A stretch of 64,000 nt of DNA from Paenibacillus sp. FSL H3-0469 (GTDB lineage Bacteria; Bacillota; Bacilli; Paenibacillales; Paenibacillaceae): the NCBI RefSeq assembly GCF_038051945.1, contig NZ_CP150302.1:1488001-1552000 (forward strand), written 5' to 3'. The notes under the pieces were generated by a model. That model saw only the letters and a program-made list of their open reading frames with translations, was not told the origin of the DNA and did not search any database. Positions 8,162-16,465 of this stretch are shown here, in pieces. How positions within the stretch are numbered: the stretch's first letter is position 1; each line of letters starts with the position of its first letter. The translations under genes were made by a program, and so were the position numbers.

Positions 8162-8554
8162 CTAACGCCAGACCTTCATCCGTTCATCCAGAGTGGAAGT
8201 ATGCAGCTCCAGCTGAATCCCATCCGGGTCCAGGAAATTCACCGACCAGCCGGTTCCCCGCTGAACAGGTCCTCTGACGATCTCAACGTGATGCGTGTTT
8301 AAAATAGCTACAGCTTCCTTGAAATCATCCTCTGCAATATAAAAAGCTACGTGATCCATCCCGGCGAATCCGCCTAAAGGCTCCTTGGTAACCGTTCGTT
8401 CAAGCAGACAGACCCAAGCGCTGCCCCATTCCAAATAGGCATCTATTCGGCCATGATGTCTAACGTTCATCCCCAGAATACCATGATAAAACTCTAATGA
8501 AGCCTGAAGATCCCTTACCAGAAGTGTGATGTGACTGAATCCGGTGACTCTCAT
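8162..8554 (-). CDS. VOC-family protein resembling FosB thiol transferases
   Basis: A 130-residue vicinal-oxygen-chelate protein with the two beta-alpha-beta-beta-beta modules. Candidate metal ligands are His in HITLLV, His in DHVAF and Glu in LELHT. The end (FLDPDGIQLELHTSTLDERM) is close to the fosfomycin-inactivating FosB pattern DPDGHxLELHxGTLxxR, but the H after DPDG is Ile and the following G is Ser. Fosfomycin resistance is therefore possible but unproved; a glyoxalase/dioxygenase-like role is the alternative. TAGGAGGAG lies 9 nt before the ATG. Confidence 0.82.
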   Translation of the reverse strand: MRVTGFSHITLLVRDLQASLEFYHGILGMNVRHHGRIDAYLEWGSAWVCLLERTVTKEPLGGFAGMDHVAFYIAEDDFKEAVAILNTHHVEIVRGPVQRGTGWSVNFLDPDGIQLELHTSTLDERMKVWR

Positions 8555-8591
8555 ATGAGCAGCTCCTCCTATCTTGTATTACCTCGGTTAA

Positions 8592-9056
8592 CTACAACCA
8601 TCTAACAAATTTCTTATGTACTACTTCGATCTGGTGCCGCTCTGCCCATTCCGTTAGCGCCCGTATCCCCTGATCTTCCTGCTCGGGAAAACGAAAACAA
8701 TATTTATAACTAACCAGCAGATAGGCTCTGGGCTTTACTGCGATCACGGGCATGAAGTAGCCTTTGATGAAAATACGCTTGATAGCAGAGGCTTCGATCT
8801 CTATATTCTTGATCTGCAGGGCTTCCGGCCTTATCTCTATGTTGAACGCCCGGTTGAAGGTCAGTAAGCGATAGATCATAATTCCTATATTAACAATAGC
8901 GATCCCGATGACGAGATAGACCAAAAAATGCTCCAGTGGAGTAGTTCGGTCAAACCGAAGGATATACCATATCCAATATACCATCAGAACAATCACGCTT
9001 ATAGTTACCGGCAATTCAGCAGTACGCTTGCCTTTGAACCCGGTCCTCTCCTCCAT
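8592..9056 (-). CDS. Two-helix membrane protein with PH-like domain
   Basis: 154 residues: cytosolic N terminus, two adjacent membrane helices (about 16-34 and 41-64), then ~85 residues of alternating strands (FNIEIRPEALQIKNIEIEAS, IKRIFIKGYFMPVIAVKP) ending with a helix (LTEWAERHQIEV). The layout resembles bacterial PH-domain (YdbT/YdbS-like) membrane proteins, but I cannot confirm a family. AAGGGGG lies about 7 nt before the ATG. Confidence 0.65.
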   Translation of the reverse strand: MEERTGFKGKRTAELPVTISVIVLMVYWIWYILRFDRTTPLEHFLVYLVIGIAIVNIGIMIYRLLTFNRAFNIEIRPEALQIKNIEIEASAIKRIFIKGYFMPVIAVKPRAYLLVSYKYCFRFPEQEDQGIRALTEWAERHQIEVVHKKFVRWL

Positions 9057-9160
9057 CCCATAACCCCCTTCTAATTATCTTGAATTACAACAAGCTTCTT
9101 CTATCATACAGGGAAATGCTGGAATGAGGAAGGGAATGGTCGAGGGGCTGCTGGAATAAT

Positions 9161-9191
9161 AAAAGGGAGCATCCGCTCATTGGACACTCCC
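9161..9191 (-). terminator. Terminator after the Rpn remnant
   Basis: On the minus strand GGGAGTGTCC and GGATGCTCCC pair (with two G-U pairs) across a short loop and are followed by TTTTATTATT. It is 8 nt past the remnant's stop. Confidence 0.7.
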
Positions 9192-9198
9192 AAAATTT

Positions 9199-9762
9199 CT
9201 ATTTTTGCAAATCATTGATTTCCTGTTTCGTTAATCCTGTGGCTTTTACAATTGTTGCTATATCAATATCCATGTCAAGCATATTTTTAGCCACTTTTTT
9301 AATTCCAGCCAACTCTGCACTACCAAGCATGGAGGCTTCATCGTGTAAATATTTCTGTCTGGCTTCATACAATCGTCTGGCCTCTGAATCCTGACTTAGA
9401 TATTGCAGAGTGTCCATCGCTTTTTCCAAACCCGGCTCATTCATCTTCAGCACCTCCCATTGTGATGTATCAGTACCCCTTAGAAATAACAGCCAATTAA
9501 TTAATCCACCTTCCGAGGAAACGCCATGTTCATCCAGCTTCAGCAATTCCAAGAAATGAAATTCAATATCATCATTCAAGGATAATCCCGTTCGATCCTC
9601 CCGCAGATGAAATACATTATGATACTGATCGTTTTTCAAAAACGAATAGTTCAATATATTGATTGTCACGCATTTCTTCAACTCATTATACTTCTCGCCC
9701 TCATTGAGTTGACTGGCATAACGCTTACTCCAATAAATAAATTTATTCTTTAAAATTTTTGA
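9199..9762 (-). pseudogene. Truncated Rpn/PD-(D/E)XK transposase-like nuclease
   Basis: This is the C-terminal part of the Rpn recombination-promoting nuclease family. Diagnostic stretches are YWSKRYASQLNEGEKYNELK, VTINILNYSF, FHLREDRTG and ARRLYEARQKYLHDEAS. In full-length members the catalytic PD...D-E/Q-x-K residues lie N-terminal to these. The frame is open only back to 9762, where an in-frame TAG occurs, so the nuclease core is missing. A 160-codon ORF starting at 9681 has no convincing ribosome site. A second remnant of the same family is at 48481-48825. Confidence 0.82.
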
Positions 9763-9826
9763 CTATCCTGCAGCTACAAGATATTATGGATGGCATAAGC
9801 GCGGCTACTGATCTGGAGGGATAACC

Positions 9827-10198
9827 ATGGATGTGTTTGCAGAGTATCTGACGAAGATCGATAATCCGGTTCACAGGGGAACGGTGGAGGAAGTGCTCGC
9901 CTGGGTATTGCAGGAGTTCCCGCAGCTCGAACCGAGAATTGCCTGGAACCAGCCGATGTTCACCGATCACGGAACGTACATTATCGGCTTCAGTGTTGCC
10001 AAAGGGCATATGGCTGTCGCCCCGGAAAAAGCAGGCATGGATCATTTCGAAGAGGTCCTGAAGCAAGGCGGAGTAGATCACACCAAGCTGCTGATCCGTA
10101 TGAAATGGACGAATCCGGTGGATTACGGCCTGCTGAAACAGTTGATCGAGTACAATATTGCCGACAAGGCGGATTGCACAAGCTTTTGGCGGGTATAG
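9827..10198 (+). CDS. DUF1801 / YdhG-like protein
   Basis: A 123-residue cytosolic protein with the DUF1801 pattern: N-terminal helices (FAEYLTKIDNPVHRGTVEEV), a central WNQPMFTDHGTYIIGFSVAKGHMAVAPEKA core and C-terminal LLIRMKWTNPVDYGLLKQLI. Relatives include B. subtilis YdhG and frataxin-like Fra, which have been linked to iron handling, so an iron-chaperone-like role is a family-based guess. GGAGGG is 7 nt before the ATG. It stands alone on the plus strand between minus-strand genes and has its own terminator. Confidence 0.85.
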   Translation: MDVFAEYLTKIDNPVHRGTVEEVLAWVLQEFPQLEPRIAWNQPMFTDHGTYIIGFSVAKGHMAVAPEKAGMDHFEEVLKQGGVDHTKLLIRMKWTNPVDYGLLKQLIEYNIADKADCTSFWRV

Positions 10199-10231
10199 CT
10201 GCGGCTAAGTACCTGCTCCCCAGGTACAGAA

Positions 10232-10264
10232 AAGGACATGCCATATAGCATGTCCTTCTTTTTT
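10232..10264 (+). terminator. Rho-independent terminator of the DUF1801 gene
   Basis: A perfect 10-bp stem AAGGACATGC/GCATGTCCTT with loop CATATA is followed by CTTTTTTTT. It ends 3 nt before the stop of the convergent YcxB-like gene. Confidence 0.9.
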
Positions 10265-10266
10265 TG

Positions 10267-10764
10267 TCACCAAATCACGCCACTGCTAATCTTGCGGTGA
10301 TCTGACACATACGCTCTGAATTTATGCTCCTGTGCGGCATCCTCGAACGATTGCTTCGCAACGAACCAATACTCCTGCGGCCCATGGAACAGCAGATAAT
10401 AGCTCTGGTTCTCCCATACCCGGGTGAAGGAGTCCCATGTCATTACGGATGCGTCCTTTTCCGGACTGAAATTGATTCCCTCTGCATCGAAAAGATATTC
10501 AAATTCCTTATTGTACCTTGTATCTGCCGACAATATCTTCGGTAAAAGCAAGGTTCGCATCACGATTGACATTCCCATGGTCAGAACCAGCGTAATCGAT
10601 ATGCCGAGCAGAATGACCGATTGGTTCTGAGTATACAAAATCATGCACACCACTATAAATACCGCTTGAACTCCAATGGACAATATAGATTTCCACGAGT
10701 GGAAATATAATGCCCGCGCCACCTTGGAAATATGCCGTCCATAATGAAAGCTGATTGTTTCCAT
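10267..10764 (-). CDS. YcxB-like membrane protein
   Basis: 165 residues: two membrane helices at about 28-45 and 49-70, then a soluble C-terminal domain. In that domain FDAEGINFSPEKDASVMTWD, RVWENQSYYLLFHGPQEYW and VAKQSF match the YcxB-like C-terminal pattern (ligand unknown). An AGGTGG site precedes the ATG by 5 nt. It follows the 307-residue duplicated-domain protein by 32 nt and is probably in the same transcript as the PTS gene upstream. Confidence 0.75.
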   Translation of the reverse strand: METISFHYGRHISKVARALYFHSWKSILSIGVQAVFIVVCMILYTQNQSVILLGISITLVLTMGMSIVMRTLLLPKILSADTRYNKEFEYLFDAEGINFSPEKDASVMTWDSFTRVWENQSYYLLFHGPQEYWFVAKQSFEDAAQEHKFRAYVSDHRKISSGVIW

Positions 10765-10796
10765 CCTGCCACCTCTATCTCTTTACTTTAATCCGT

Positions 10797-11720
10797 TCAC
10801 ACTTCCCGTGTCTCTTCAGGATGATACAGAATCCGCTGGTAATCCCAATCCTTCGTATCCATATCGCCCAGATACATCCGTTCATGCTCCGGCACCAGCT
10901 CATATTTGATTCTAAGCTGCTCCCGGTAGTATTCACTCGGATTCTCCAGATAAGCATAATAGGCAGCCCGGCACGCTTCATGCGCCGTTTGTTCGCCATT
11001 AAGCTGCTTGTGGAGGTTATGCAGCTCTTTCAGCTTCTCCTGTGCATCGGCCGAATACAGCGAAGCGCCAAGCGTCACCTCACCCAATTGCAGAATTCGC
11101 ACCGGAGTAGGGGCATCAATGGCCGTGAAGAGCGTCCCATCCGCAAAAAGCCCGTCCAGCTCTTCCAGCCGATACTCGGCCTCCGCAGGCAGATTATATA
11201 AGACTACCCGGCCATCCTTATACACGACAGCAGCGGCTAAGTAATTCTGACCGCCGTACTTCATGAACAGGTGAATGCTTTTGCCCTCAACAGTCTGGTA
11301 AAAGATTTCGCTGGATACATAGAACTCTGTAGCTGTCGGAGAATGGGCAATGCGGCGCGCTTCATTCCGCTCCTGCTCCCGGACCGAAATCTCATAGATA
11401 TTCGTAAGCTCAGGGTTCAGACAGGCCACCGTATCCTTCACATGCTGATAATAACTCGCTTCATTATAAGTCCACTTCGCTGACTCTACGGTGTACGCCC
11501 CCAGACCGTGAATGGACAGCTGCTCCCCGGCGGGGACAGCCGGCGTTAGCCAGCCCGATTGTATTTTGCCGGATAAACCCTTAAGATCTGTAAGCTCCCA
11601 GCAGTTGACCATGCCGTCTTCGTACACATCTACATTAATATAGAAGTAACTTCCTCCGTTATGGATGATTCCGGGAATGGATGTCCCTTCAACGGTCTTC
11701 GTTCTTCTAATGGCTCTCAT
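10797..11720 (-). CDS. Unknown protein with a duplicated ~75-residue beta domain
   Basis: 307 residues, cytosolic by composition. Two segments align with each other: about 9-80 (TVEGTSIPGIIHNGGSYFY... VDVYEDGMVNCWEL) and about 142-215 (TVEGKSIHLFMKYGGQNYL... VVYKDGRVVLYNL). Each is a run of short strands and each continues into a similar GLxxGxLxxAxP region. The last ~75 residues are helical and charged. I do not recognise the family. AGGAGGGG is 6 nt before the ATG. It starts 18 nt after the lone PTS EIIC gene and precedes the YcxB-like gene, suggesting a three-gene operon. Confidence 0.72.
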   Translation of the reverse strand: MRAIRRTKTVEGTSIPGIIHNGGSYFYINVDVYEDGMVNCWELTDLKGLSGKIQSGWLTPAVPAGEQLSIHGLGAYTVESAKWTYNEASYYQHVKDTVACLNPELTNIYEISVREQERNEARRIAHSPTATEFYVSSEIFYQTVEGKSIHLFMKYGGQNYLAAAVVYKDGRVVLYNLPAEAEYRLEELDGLFADGTLFTAIDAPTPVRILQLGEVTLGASLYSADAQEKLKELHNLHKQLNGEQTAHEACRAAYYAYLENPSEYYREQLRIKYELVPEHERMYLGDMDTKDWDYQRILYHPEETREV

Positions 11721-11738
11721 GCGAAATCCCCTCCTATA

Positions 11739-12863
11739 CTATGACTTGGCAGGTTCCCCCACCACCGGCTCCGGTCCCAGCTTCACCGCCAGCGTAGCAA
11801 TGAGCGCAATCAGGAACCCGGTAGCACATGCGATCAGGAATCCTCCGAACCCGTCTCCCAGATAAGCAGGCAGCGTAGCCAGCCCCGGAAAAGCGAACGA
11901 AATCGCAGACGAGCCGAACATCCCGACCATCCCGCCGCCAATCGAGCCTGCACAGCAGACAATAATCATCGGCTTACGCAGCGGCAGATTAACCCCGAAC
12001 ATGGCAGGCTCCGTTACACCGAACAAGGCCGATATGGATGCCGACAGGCTTAGGGTACGGAACTGCTTGTCTTTGGCTTTGATAAATACCGCCAGCGCGG
12101 CTCCCGCCTGGGCGAAGGCAGCAGGACCCATCAGAGCCAGAATCGTATCTGAACCGCCCGTACTGATGTTGTTGATCGCCAGCGGCACCAGACTCCAGTG
12201 CAGTCCGAAGATCACCATCGGCTGAATGACCGCCCCCAGCACCATTCCGGCGCCGACTGAACTGAAATTGTACACTGTACGGTACCCGTCTGCCAGGGCA
12301 TCTCCGGCCAGCGCCCCCATTGGTCCGAATACCAGCAGCGTCACCGACGAGACGACGACCACAGAGATCAGCGGAGTGAAGAAGCTGCGGATGACCTCCG
12401 GTAATATTTTGACACAGAACCGCTCGACATAGACCAGCAGGCCTACCGCCAGAATGATGGGAATAGCGCTTGCAGGATAATTCACCGGCCTGATGCTCAT
12501 GCCCATAAACTCAATGATTTCGTTGTTCGCAAATAATGTAGTCAGACTGGGATATAGCATAACCCCGCCTATAACGACCGCAGTAAAAGGATTGGCCCCG
12601 AATTTACGGGCTGCCGTAAACGCCAGCAGCAGCGGAAGGTAATGGAACAAGCTGTCCGCCATCGCATTCAGCACCGTGTAGGTGCCCTCCGTCTTGCTGA
12701 CGAGCTCCAGTGCAACCGCACCTGCAAGCAGCCCCTTCATGATGCCTGCCGCGCTCAATATATTAACTATGGGAAGAAAAATACCTGATATACCGTCAAT
12801 AATGATATTGACCAGACTGCGTTTGGATGGCTTCACGACTGTCTCCTCATTCACTACGTTCAT
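11739..12863 (-). CDS. PTS transporter subunit EIIC, stand-alone (glucose/sucrose superfamily)
   Basis: A 374-residue multi-pass membrane permease of the phosphotransferase system. The EIIC signature is present as ALFGVTEPAMFGVNLPL (family G-[IV]-TEPAxxGV), and a long hydrophobic core of about ten helices surrounds it. There is no EIIB domain with its phospho-cysteine and no EIIA, so phosphate must come from proteins encoded elsewhere. The ATG at 12863 is chosen over upstream ATGs because AGGGGGATC ends a few bases before it. A long imperfect hairpin (12902-12945) lies in the leader. The sugar cannot be inferred. Confidence 0.85.
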   Translation of the reverse strand: MNVVNEETVVKPSKRSLVNIIIDGISGIFLPIVNILSAAGIMKGLLAGAVALELVSKTEGTYTVLNAMADSLFHYLPLLLAFTAARKFGANPFTAVVIGGVMLYPSLTTLFANNEIIEFMGMSIRPVNYPASAIPIILAVGLLVYVERFCVKILPEVIRSFFTPLISVVVVSSVTLLVFGPMGALAGDALADGYRTVYNFSSVGAGMVLGAVIQPMVIFGLHWSLVPLAINNISTGGSDTILALMGPAAFAQAGAALAVFIKAKDKQFRTLSLSASISALFGVTEPAMFGVNLPLRKPMIIVCCAGSIGGGMVGMFGSSAISFAFPGLATLPAYLGDGFGGFLIACATGFLIALIATLAVKLGPEPVVGEPAKS

Positions 12864-12901
12864 ATGATCCCCCTGCATTCTTACTCCACTGTAATACGAA
12901 T

Positions 12902-12945
12902 GACCCGTATGAGTCACTTTTTGCAAAGTGTCCCTCCTACGGGTC
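12902..12945 (-). promoter_or_regulatory. 44-nt imperfect hairpin in the PTS gene leader
   Basis: GACCCGTA...TACGGGTC flank an inner pair CACTTT/AAAGTG around TGCA-A; GAG/CTC pairing also fits between them. It lies 38 nt upstream of the EIIC ATG. No U-run follows, so it is a candidate operator or leader RNA structure rather than a terminator. It does not match the BglG/LicT antiterminator target. Confidence 0.55.
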
Positions 12946-12980
12946 AAGCTCAACACCGGCGTTATTGCCGGTTCGGTTCT

Positions 12981-14537
12981 CTAGAAGACTTTAGTCGTCC
13001 ATGATTCGCAGTTCCAGGTATCGGTCACGATATCACGGTAGAATTCAGGCTCATGGGAGATCAGCAGAATGCTGCCTTTATAGGCTTTGAGCGCGCGCTG
13101 CAATTCTTCCTTCGCATCGACATCGAGATGGTTGGTAGGCTCATCAAGTACCAGCAGATTGCTCTCCCGGTTAATCAGCTTGCACAGACGTACCTTGGCC
13201 TTCTCGCCGCCGCTCAGCACAGCAATTTTACTCTCAATATGCTTGGTGGTCAGGCCGCATTTCGCCAGCGCTGCACGAATCTCGAATTGGGAGTAGGACG
13301 GGAATTCGTTCCAGATCTCCTCGATACAGGTGTTGTAATTCGATTCCTTCATTTCCTGTTCGAAATACCCGATCTCCAGCAGATCGCCAAGGCGGGCTGT
13401 GCCTGAGATAGGCTGAATCTGGCCAAGAATGCTGCGCAGCAGCGTGGTTTTACCGATACCGTTCGCACCGACGAGGGCGATCTTCTGCCCCCGCTCCATG
13501 CTGAGGTCCAGCGGACGGGATAATGGGGAATCATACCCGATGACCAGATCCTTGGTCTCAAAAACCATTTTGCCGGAGGTCCGCCCCTGCTTGAAGTTGA
13601 ACTGCGGCTTCGGCTTCTCCTTGGCAATCTCGATGACCTCCATCTTATCCAGCTTCTTCTGCCGGGACATGGCCATATTGCGGGTAGCTACACTGGCCTT
13701 GTTGCGGGCCACGAAATCCTTCAGATCGGCAATCTCCTGCTGCTGGCGCTTGAACGCGGATTCCAGCTGCGACTTCTTCGCTTCATACACCTGCTGGAAA
13801 TACTCATAGTCGCCCACATAACGCGACAACGACTGGTTCTCCATATGGTAGATCAGGTTGATCACGCTATTCAGGAACGGAATGTCATGGGAGATCAGGA
13901 TGAAGGCATTCTCATAATCCAGCAGGTAGCGCTTCAGCCAGTTGATATGCTGTTCATCCAGATAGTTCGTAGGCTCATCGAGCAACAGAATGTCCGGCTT
14001 CTCCAGCAGCAGCTTCGCCAGCAGCACTTTGGTCCGCTGACCGCCGCTGAGGTCGTTGACATCCTTGTCCAGACCGATATCGGTCAGACCGAGGCCGCGT
14101 GCGGTTTCATCGATTTTGGCATCGATCATATAGAAGTCCTGACTGGTCAGCATGTCCTGAATTGTTCCGACATCCTCCAGCAGCTGCTCCAGCTCCTCAG
14201 GGGTCACATCCCCCATCTTGCCGTACATGTCGTTCATCTCTTGTTCCATATCGAACAGATATTGGAAGGCCCCGCGCAGCACATCCCGGATGGATTGCCC
14301 CTGCTGAAGCACCGCATGCTGATCCAGATAACCGGCGCGCATCCGCTTCGCCCATTCCACCTTGCCTTCGTCCGGCTGCAGCTTACCGGTAATGATGTTC
14401 ATGAAGGTCGATTTCCCCTCACCGTTGGCGCCGATCAGACCGATATGCTCGCCCTTCAGCAGACGGAAGGAGACATCCGTGAAGATGGCCCGGTCGCCGA
14501 AGCCGTGACTAAGCTTTTCTACATTTAATATGCTCAT
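12981..14537 (-). CDS. ABC-F family ATPase (YkpA/YbiT type)
   Basis: A 518-residue soluble protein with two ABC ATPase domains and no membrane segment, as in ABC-F translation factors that act at the ribosome E site. Domain 1 has Walker A GANGEGKST (about 36-44), signature LSGGQRTK and Walker B LLLDEPTNYLD; domain 2 has GANGIGKTT, LSGGEKAK and LVLDEPTNHLD. The linker (about 240-320) is helical and charged, as expected for the P-site-reaching linker. It has no extension typical of antibiotic-resistance ARE proteins, so a housekeeping translational role is more likely. The C-terminal WTTKVF is common to this subgroup. Confidence 0.88.
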   Translation of the reverse strand: MSILNVEKLSHGFGDRAIFTDVSFRLLKGEHIGLIGANGEGKSTFMNIITGKLQPDEGKVEWAKRMRAGYLDQHAVLQQGQSIRDVLRGAFQYLFDMEQEMNDMYGKMGDVTPEELEQLLEDVGTIQDMLTSQDFYMIDAKIDETARGLGLTDIGLDKDVNDLSGGQRTKVLLAKLLLEKPDILLLDEPTNYLDEQHINWLKRYLLDYENAFILISHDIPFLNSVINLIYHMENQSLSRYVGDYEYFQQVYEAKKSQLESAFKRQQQEIADLKDFVARNKASVATRNMAMSRQKKLDKMEVIEIAKEKPKPQFNFKQGRTSGKMVFETKDLVIGYDSPLSRPLDLSMERGQKIALVGANGIGKTTLLRSILGQIQPISGTARLGDLLEIGYFEQEMKESNYNTCIEEIWNEFPSYSQFEIRAALAKCGLTTKHIESKIAVLSGGEKAKVRLCKLINRESNLLVLDEPTNHLDVDAKEELQRALKAYKGSILLISHEPEFYRDIVTDTWNCESWTTKVF

Positions 14538-14627
14538 GAAGTTACACCTTTTCCTTTATTCTATATTCTCGTCATATTATAAAGGCTAACGCGCCACAAC
14601 TCCAGAAGGTTTCTGAAAAAAGTGCCT

Positions 14628-14921
14628 TCATTTACTCTTTCTCCACATATCCAGGTAATTTGGAGGGAATTTGTAGCGCTCGGGTCCCTTTAGGTGTTTG
14701 CATTCGATAAGCTTAACTTGTGATGATGAGATTCACTGTTCATTCATATAGGGAAGCAATTGCAGCACAAGCATGTCTTGCAGCTGTAGCTCCCTGGAAT
14801 CTGCCTGCGGATTCTGTAGCTGTGATGGCGGTTCTGCTGCGGTACTTGGAGCCGGTGCAAGCCCGTTGATGATTAGCGCGATAATTAGCAGTATGGTCAT
14901 AACTTGAAGTTTTCTTTTCAC
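14628..14921 (-). pseudogene. DUF3888-like secreted protein, internally deleted
   Basis: A GTG at 14921 with AGGGGAG 6 nt upstream begins a signal peptide (KRKLQVMTILLIIALIING) followed by SRELQLQDMLVLQLLPYMNEQ, the N-terminal hallmark of DUF3888. The frame then stops at 14733, where the family normally continues for ~80 more residues. Reading past that stop in the same frame gives 34 codons ending KFPPNYLDMWRKSK, which resembles the family's C terminus (PPxY/WxxI). The simplest reading is a gene that lost its middle and gained a stop. The family assignment is from memory of its pattern. Confidence 0.6.
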
Positions 14922-15060
14922 CAGATTCTCCCCTTGGTCAATAGGTATAATATTAATATTAATTTGCCTAAAGGGGGAGGAAGTATGTGAGTTCATGTAT
15001 TATATTAATTATAAGTGACAATGAACTACGGGAGAATCAGCCAAGTTAGCGGAGGTAAAA

Positions 15061-15579
15061 ATGCTAGAACTTAAGGAAATAGGAATCAGTACCGTTAAAT
15101 ACGCACTCCTGAATTTGGTTCTGGTCATAGCAAACTTACTATTATATGCTTCAGGACCGGATGGAGGCGGGACCGGGGACCGGGAGGAAGGGCTAATGTT
15201 CTATCAGATGTACTTCATCTGCCTGCTTGCGGGATTTGTCCTCTATGGAGTATGGTCCGTTACAGCAGGTAGATTCGTCAAAAAGACAAGAGGTCTAACT
15301 GCTATTCCTGTGTTATTATCCTCGGTTTGTATCACCGGTGTATTAATTTATGCTAACCGAAGGTATAAGAATCTGTATGATGGCGAGTTTGTGAATGACG
15401 CAGGGTCCAAGGTCTTGGCACTCTACGCCGACACTTCCCTGTACCTGGTATCCTTCCTTCTGCTGTTTGCTGTTCACATCAGTGTGCTTGGAATTGTTAA
15501 GCGGAACAAATTATCTATACTGGGGCTGTTGCTGAATCTGTCGCTGCTAGTGCTCATAACCCTGGTGCAATTTGTATAA
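15061..15579 (+). CDS. Four-helix membrane protein, unknown function
   Basis: 172 residues with four clear hydrophobic segments (about 12-30, 50-68, 77-95, 117-137, with a further one at the C terminus 148-170). A charged extracytoplasmic loop NRRYKNLYDGEFVNDAGSK lies between helices 3 and 4. No family is recognised. GGAGGT lies 5 nt upstream of the ATG. It is followed closely by a GNAT gene on the same strand, 79 nt away. Confidence 0.65.
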   Translation: MLELKEIGISTVKYALLNLVLVIANLLLYASGPDGGGTGDREEGLMFYQMYFICLLAGFVLYGVWSVTAGRFVKKTRGLTAIPVLLSSVCITGVLIYANRRYKNLYDGEFVNDAGSKVLALYADTSLYLVSFLLLFAVHISVLGIVKRNKLSILGLLLNLSLLVLITLVQFV

Positions 15580-15658
15580 AACAATGCTCTCCATTCTCGT
15601 GTAAATCATGGCATGTTACGATGAAGCTATGATGATCCGGAGTCAAGGAGTGTACAAA

Positions 15659-16189
15659 ATGTATATGGAACAAGGAAACTTGGTCATACGGGATGCAACT
15701 ATCGCCGATACAGAGCTGTTATGCAACTGGTGGAACGACGGAGAAGTCATGGCGCATGCCGGATTTCTTGAGGGCTTAGGAATCACTGAACAAGAGGTGT
15801 TAACCGGATTGCTGACCGGGACAGATTCTGAACGTAAAGGACGTCTGATTCTGGAAATCGATGGTGTTCCCGCTGGAGAAATGAGCTACAGTGCTGTTTC
15901 AGAACATGTGGCGGAGATGGGTATCAAAATCTGTGATTCTAGCCAACAAAACAGAGGGATAGGCACACGCTGTTTAGGAATGCTGATCCGCTATTTGTTT
16001 GAAGCACAGGGGTTTCACAAGATCATACTGGATACGAATCTTAAGAACACCAGAGCACAGCATGTGTATGAGAAACTAGGCTTCCGGAAAATAGCGGTGC
16101 GCAAGAATGCGTGGGCAGATCAGCACGGGGAATTACAGACTTTTATAGACTATGAGCTAACCTTAGCAGAATGGACTCAAAGTCCCTGA
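15659..16189 (+). CDS. GNAT N-acetyltransferase (RimL type)
   Basis: 176 residues with the acetyltransferase_3 pattern: LVIRDATIADTELLCNWWND at the start, MGIKICDSSQQNRGIGTRCL containing the R/Q-x-x-G-x-G acetyl-CoA loop (NRGIGT), then DTNLKNTRAQHVYEKLGFRK. The ATG at 15659 has AAGGAG (15645-15650) 8 nt upstream; the in-frame ATG at 15608 has none. Substrate unknown. The intergenic array at 16204 starts 15 nt after the stop. Confidence 0.86.
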   Translation: MYMEQGNLVIRDATIADTELLCNWWNDGEVMAHAGFLEGLGITEQEVLTGLLTGTDSERKGRLILEIDGVPAGEMSYSAVSEHVAEMGIKICDSSQQNRGIGTRCLGMLIRYLFEAQGFHKIILDTNLKNTRAQHVYEKLGFRKIAVRKNAWADQHGELQTFIDYELTLAEWTQSP

Positions 16190-16203
16190 CCGTGACTGGC
16201 CAC

Positions 16204-16350
16204 AATGTGTTCAGCTTTTCGCATGAGCAAAATCATCCTAACGGATGAATAAGATTACCTTCGCGCGATCTGAATGTATGCTGTTTTTCACATACATTCA
16301 GGCCGTGTGCCTGCTTTTTAGCACAATGTATACTGTTTTCCACATACATT
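16204..16350. repeat. Intergenic array of AATGTATRCTG...CACATACATT units
   Basis: Two near-identical 26-bp imperfect palindromes (16273-16298 and 16325-16350) read AATGTAT, R, CTGTTTT, Y, CACATACATT and start 52 bp apart in the same orientation. A degenerate third unit (AATGTGTTCAGCTTTTCGCAT) begins at 16204. No coding potential is seen in 16190-16465. Confidence 0.7.
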
Positions 16351-16410
16351 TGGTCCATATTCCACTGTAACCCTCAGCCTTCAGTCATATTCAGCATCTT
16401 AGTTACAGCA

Positions 16411-16453
16411 AAAAAAACGCCAACCGATGCATCCCTGCATTCGTTGACGTTTT
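16411..16453 (-). terminator. Terminator of the DrrAB-like operon
   Basis: On the minus strand a stem AACGTCAACGAATGCA/TGCATCGGTTGGCGTT with short loop is followed by TTTTTTT (A-run 16411-16417). It ends 13 nt past the permease stop. Confidence 0.85.
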
Positions 16454-16465
16454 ACTAAACGAGAC

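Noticed and set aside
12902-12945. BglG/LicT antiterminator target before the EIIC gene
   Set aside because: The hairpin does not match the known RNA target and no overlapping terminator follows.
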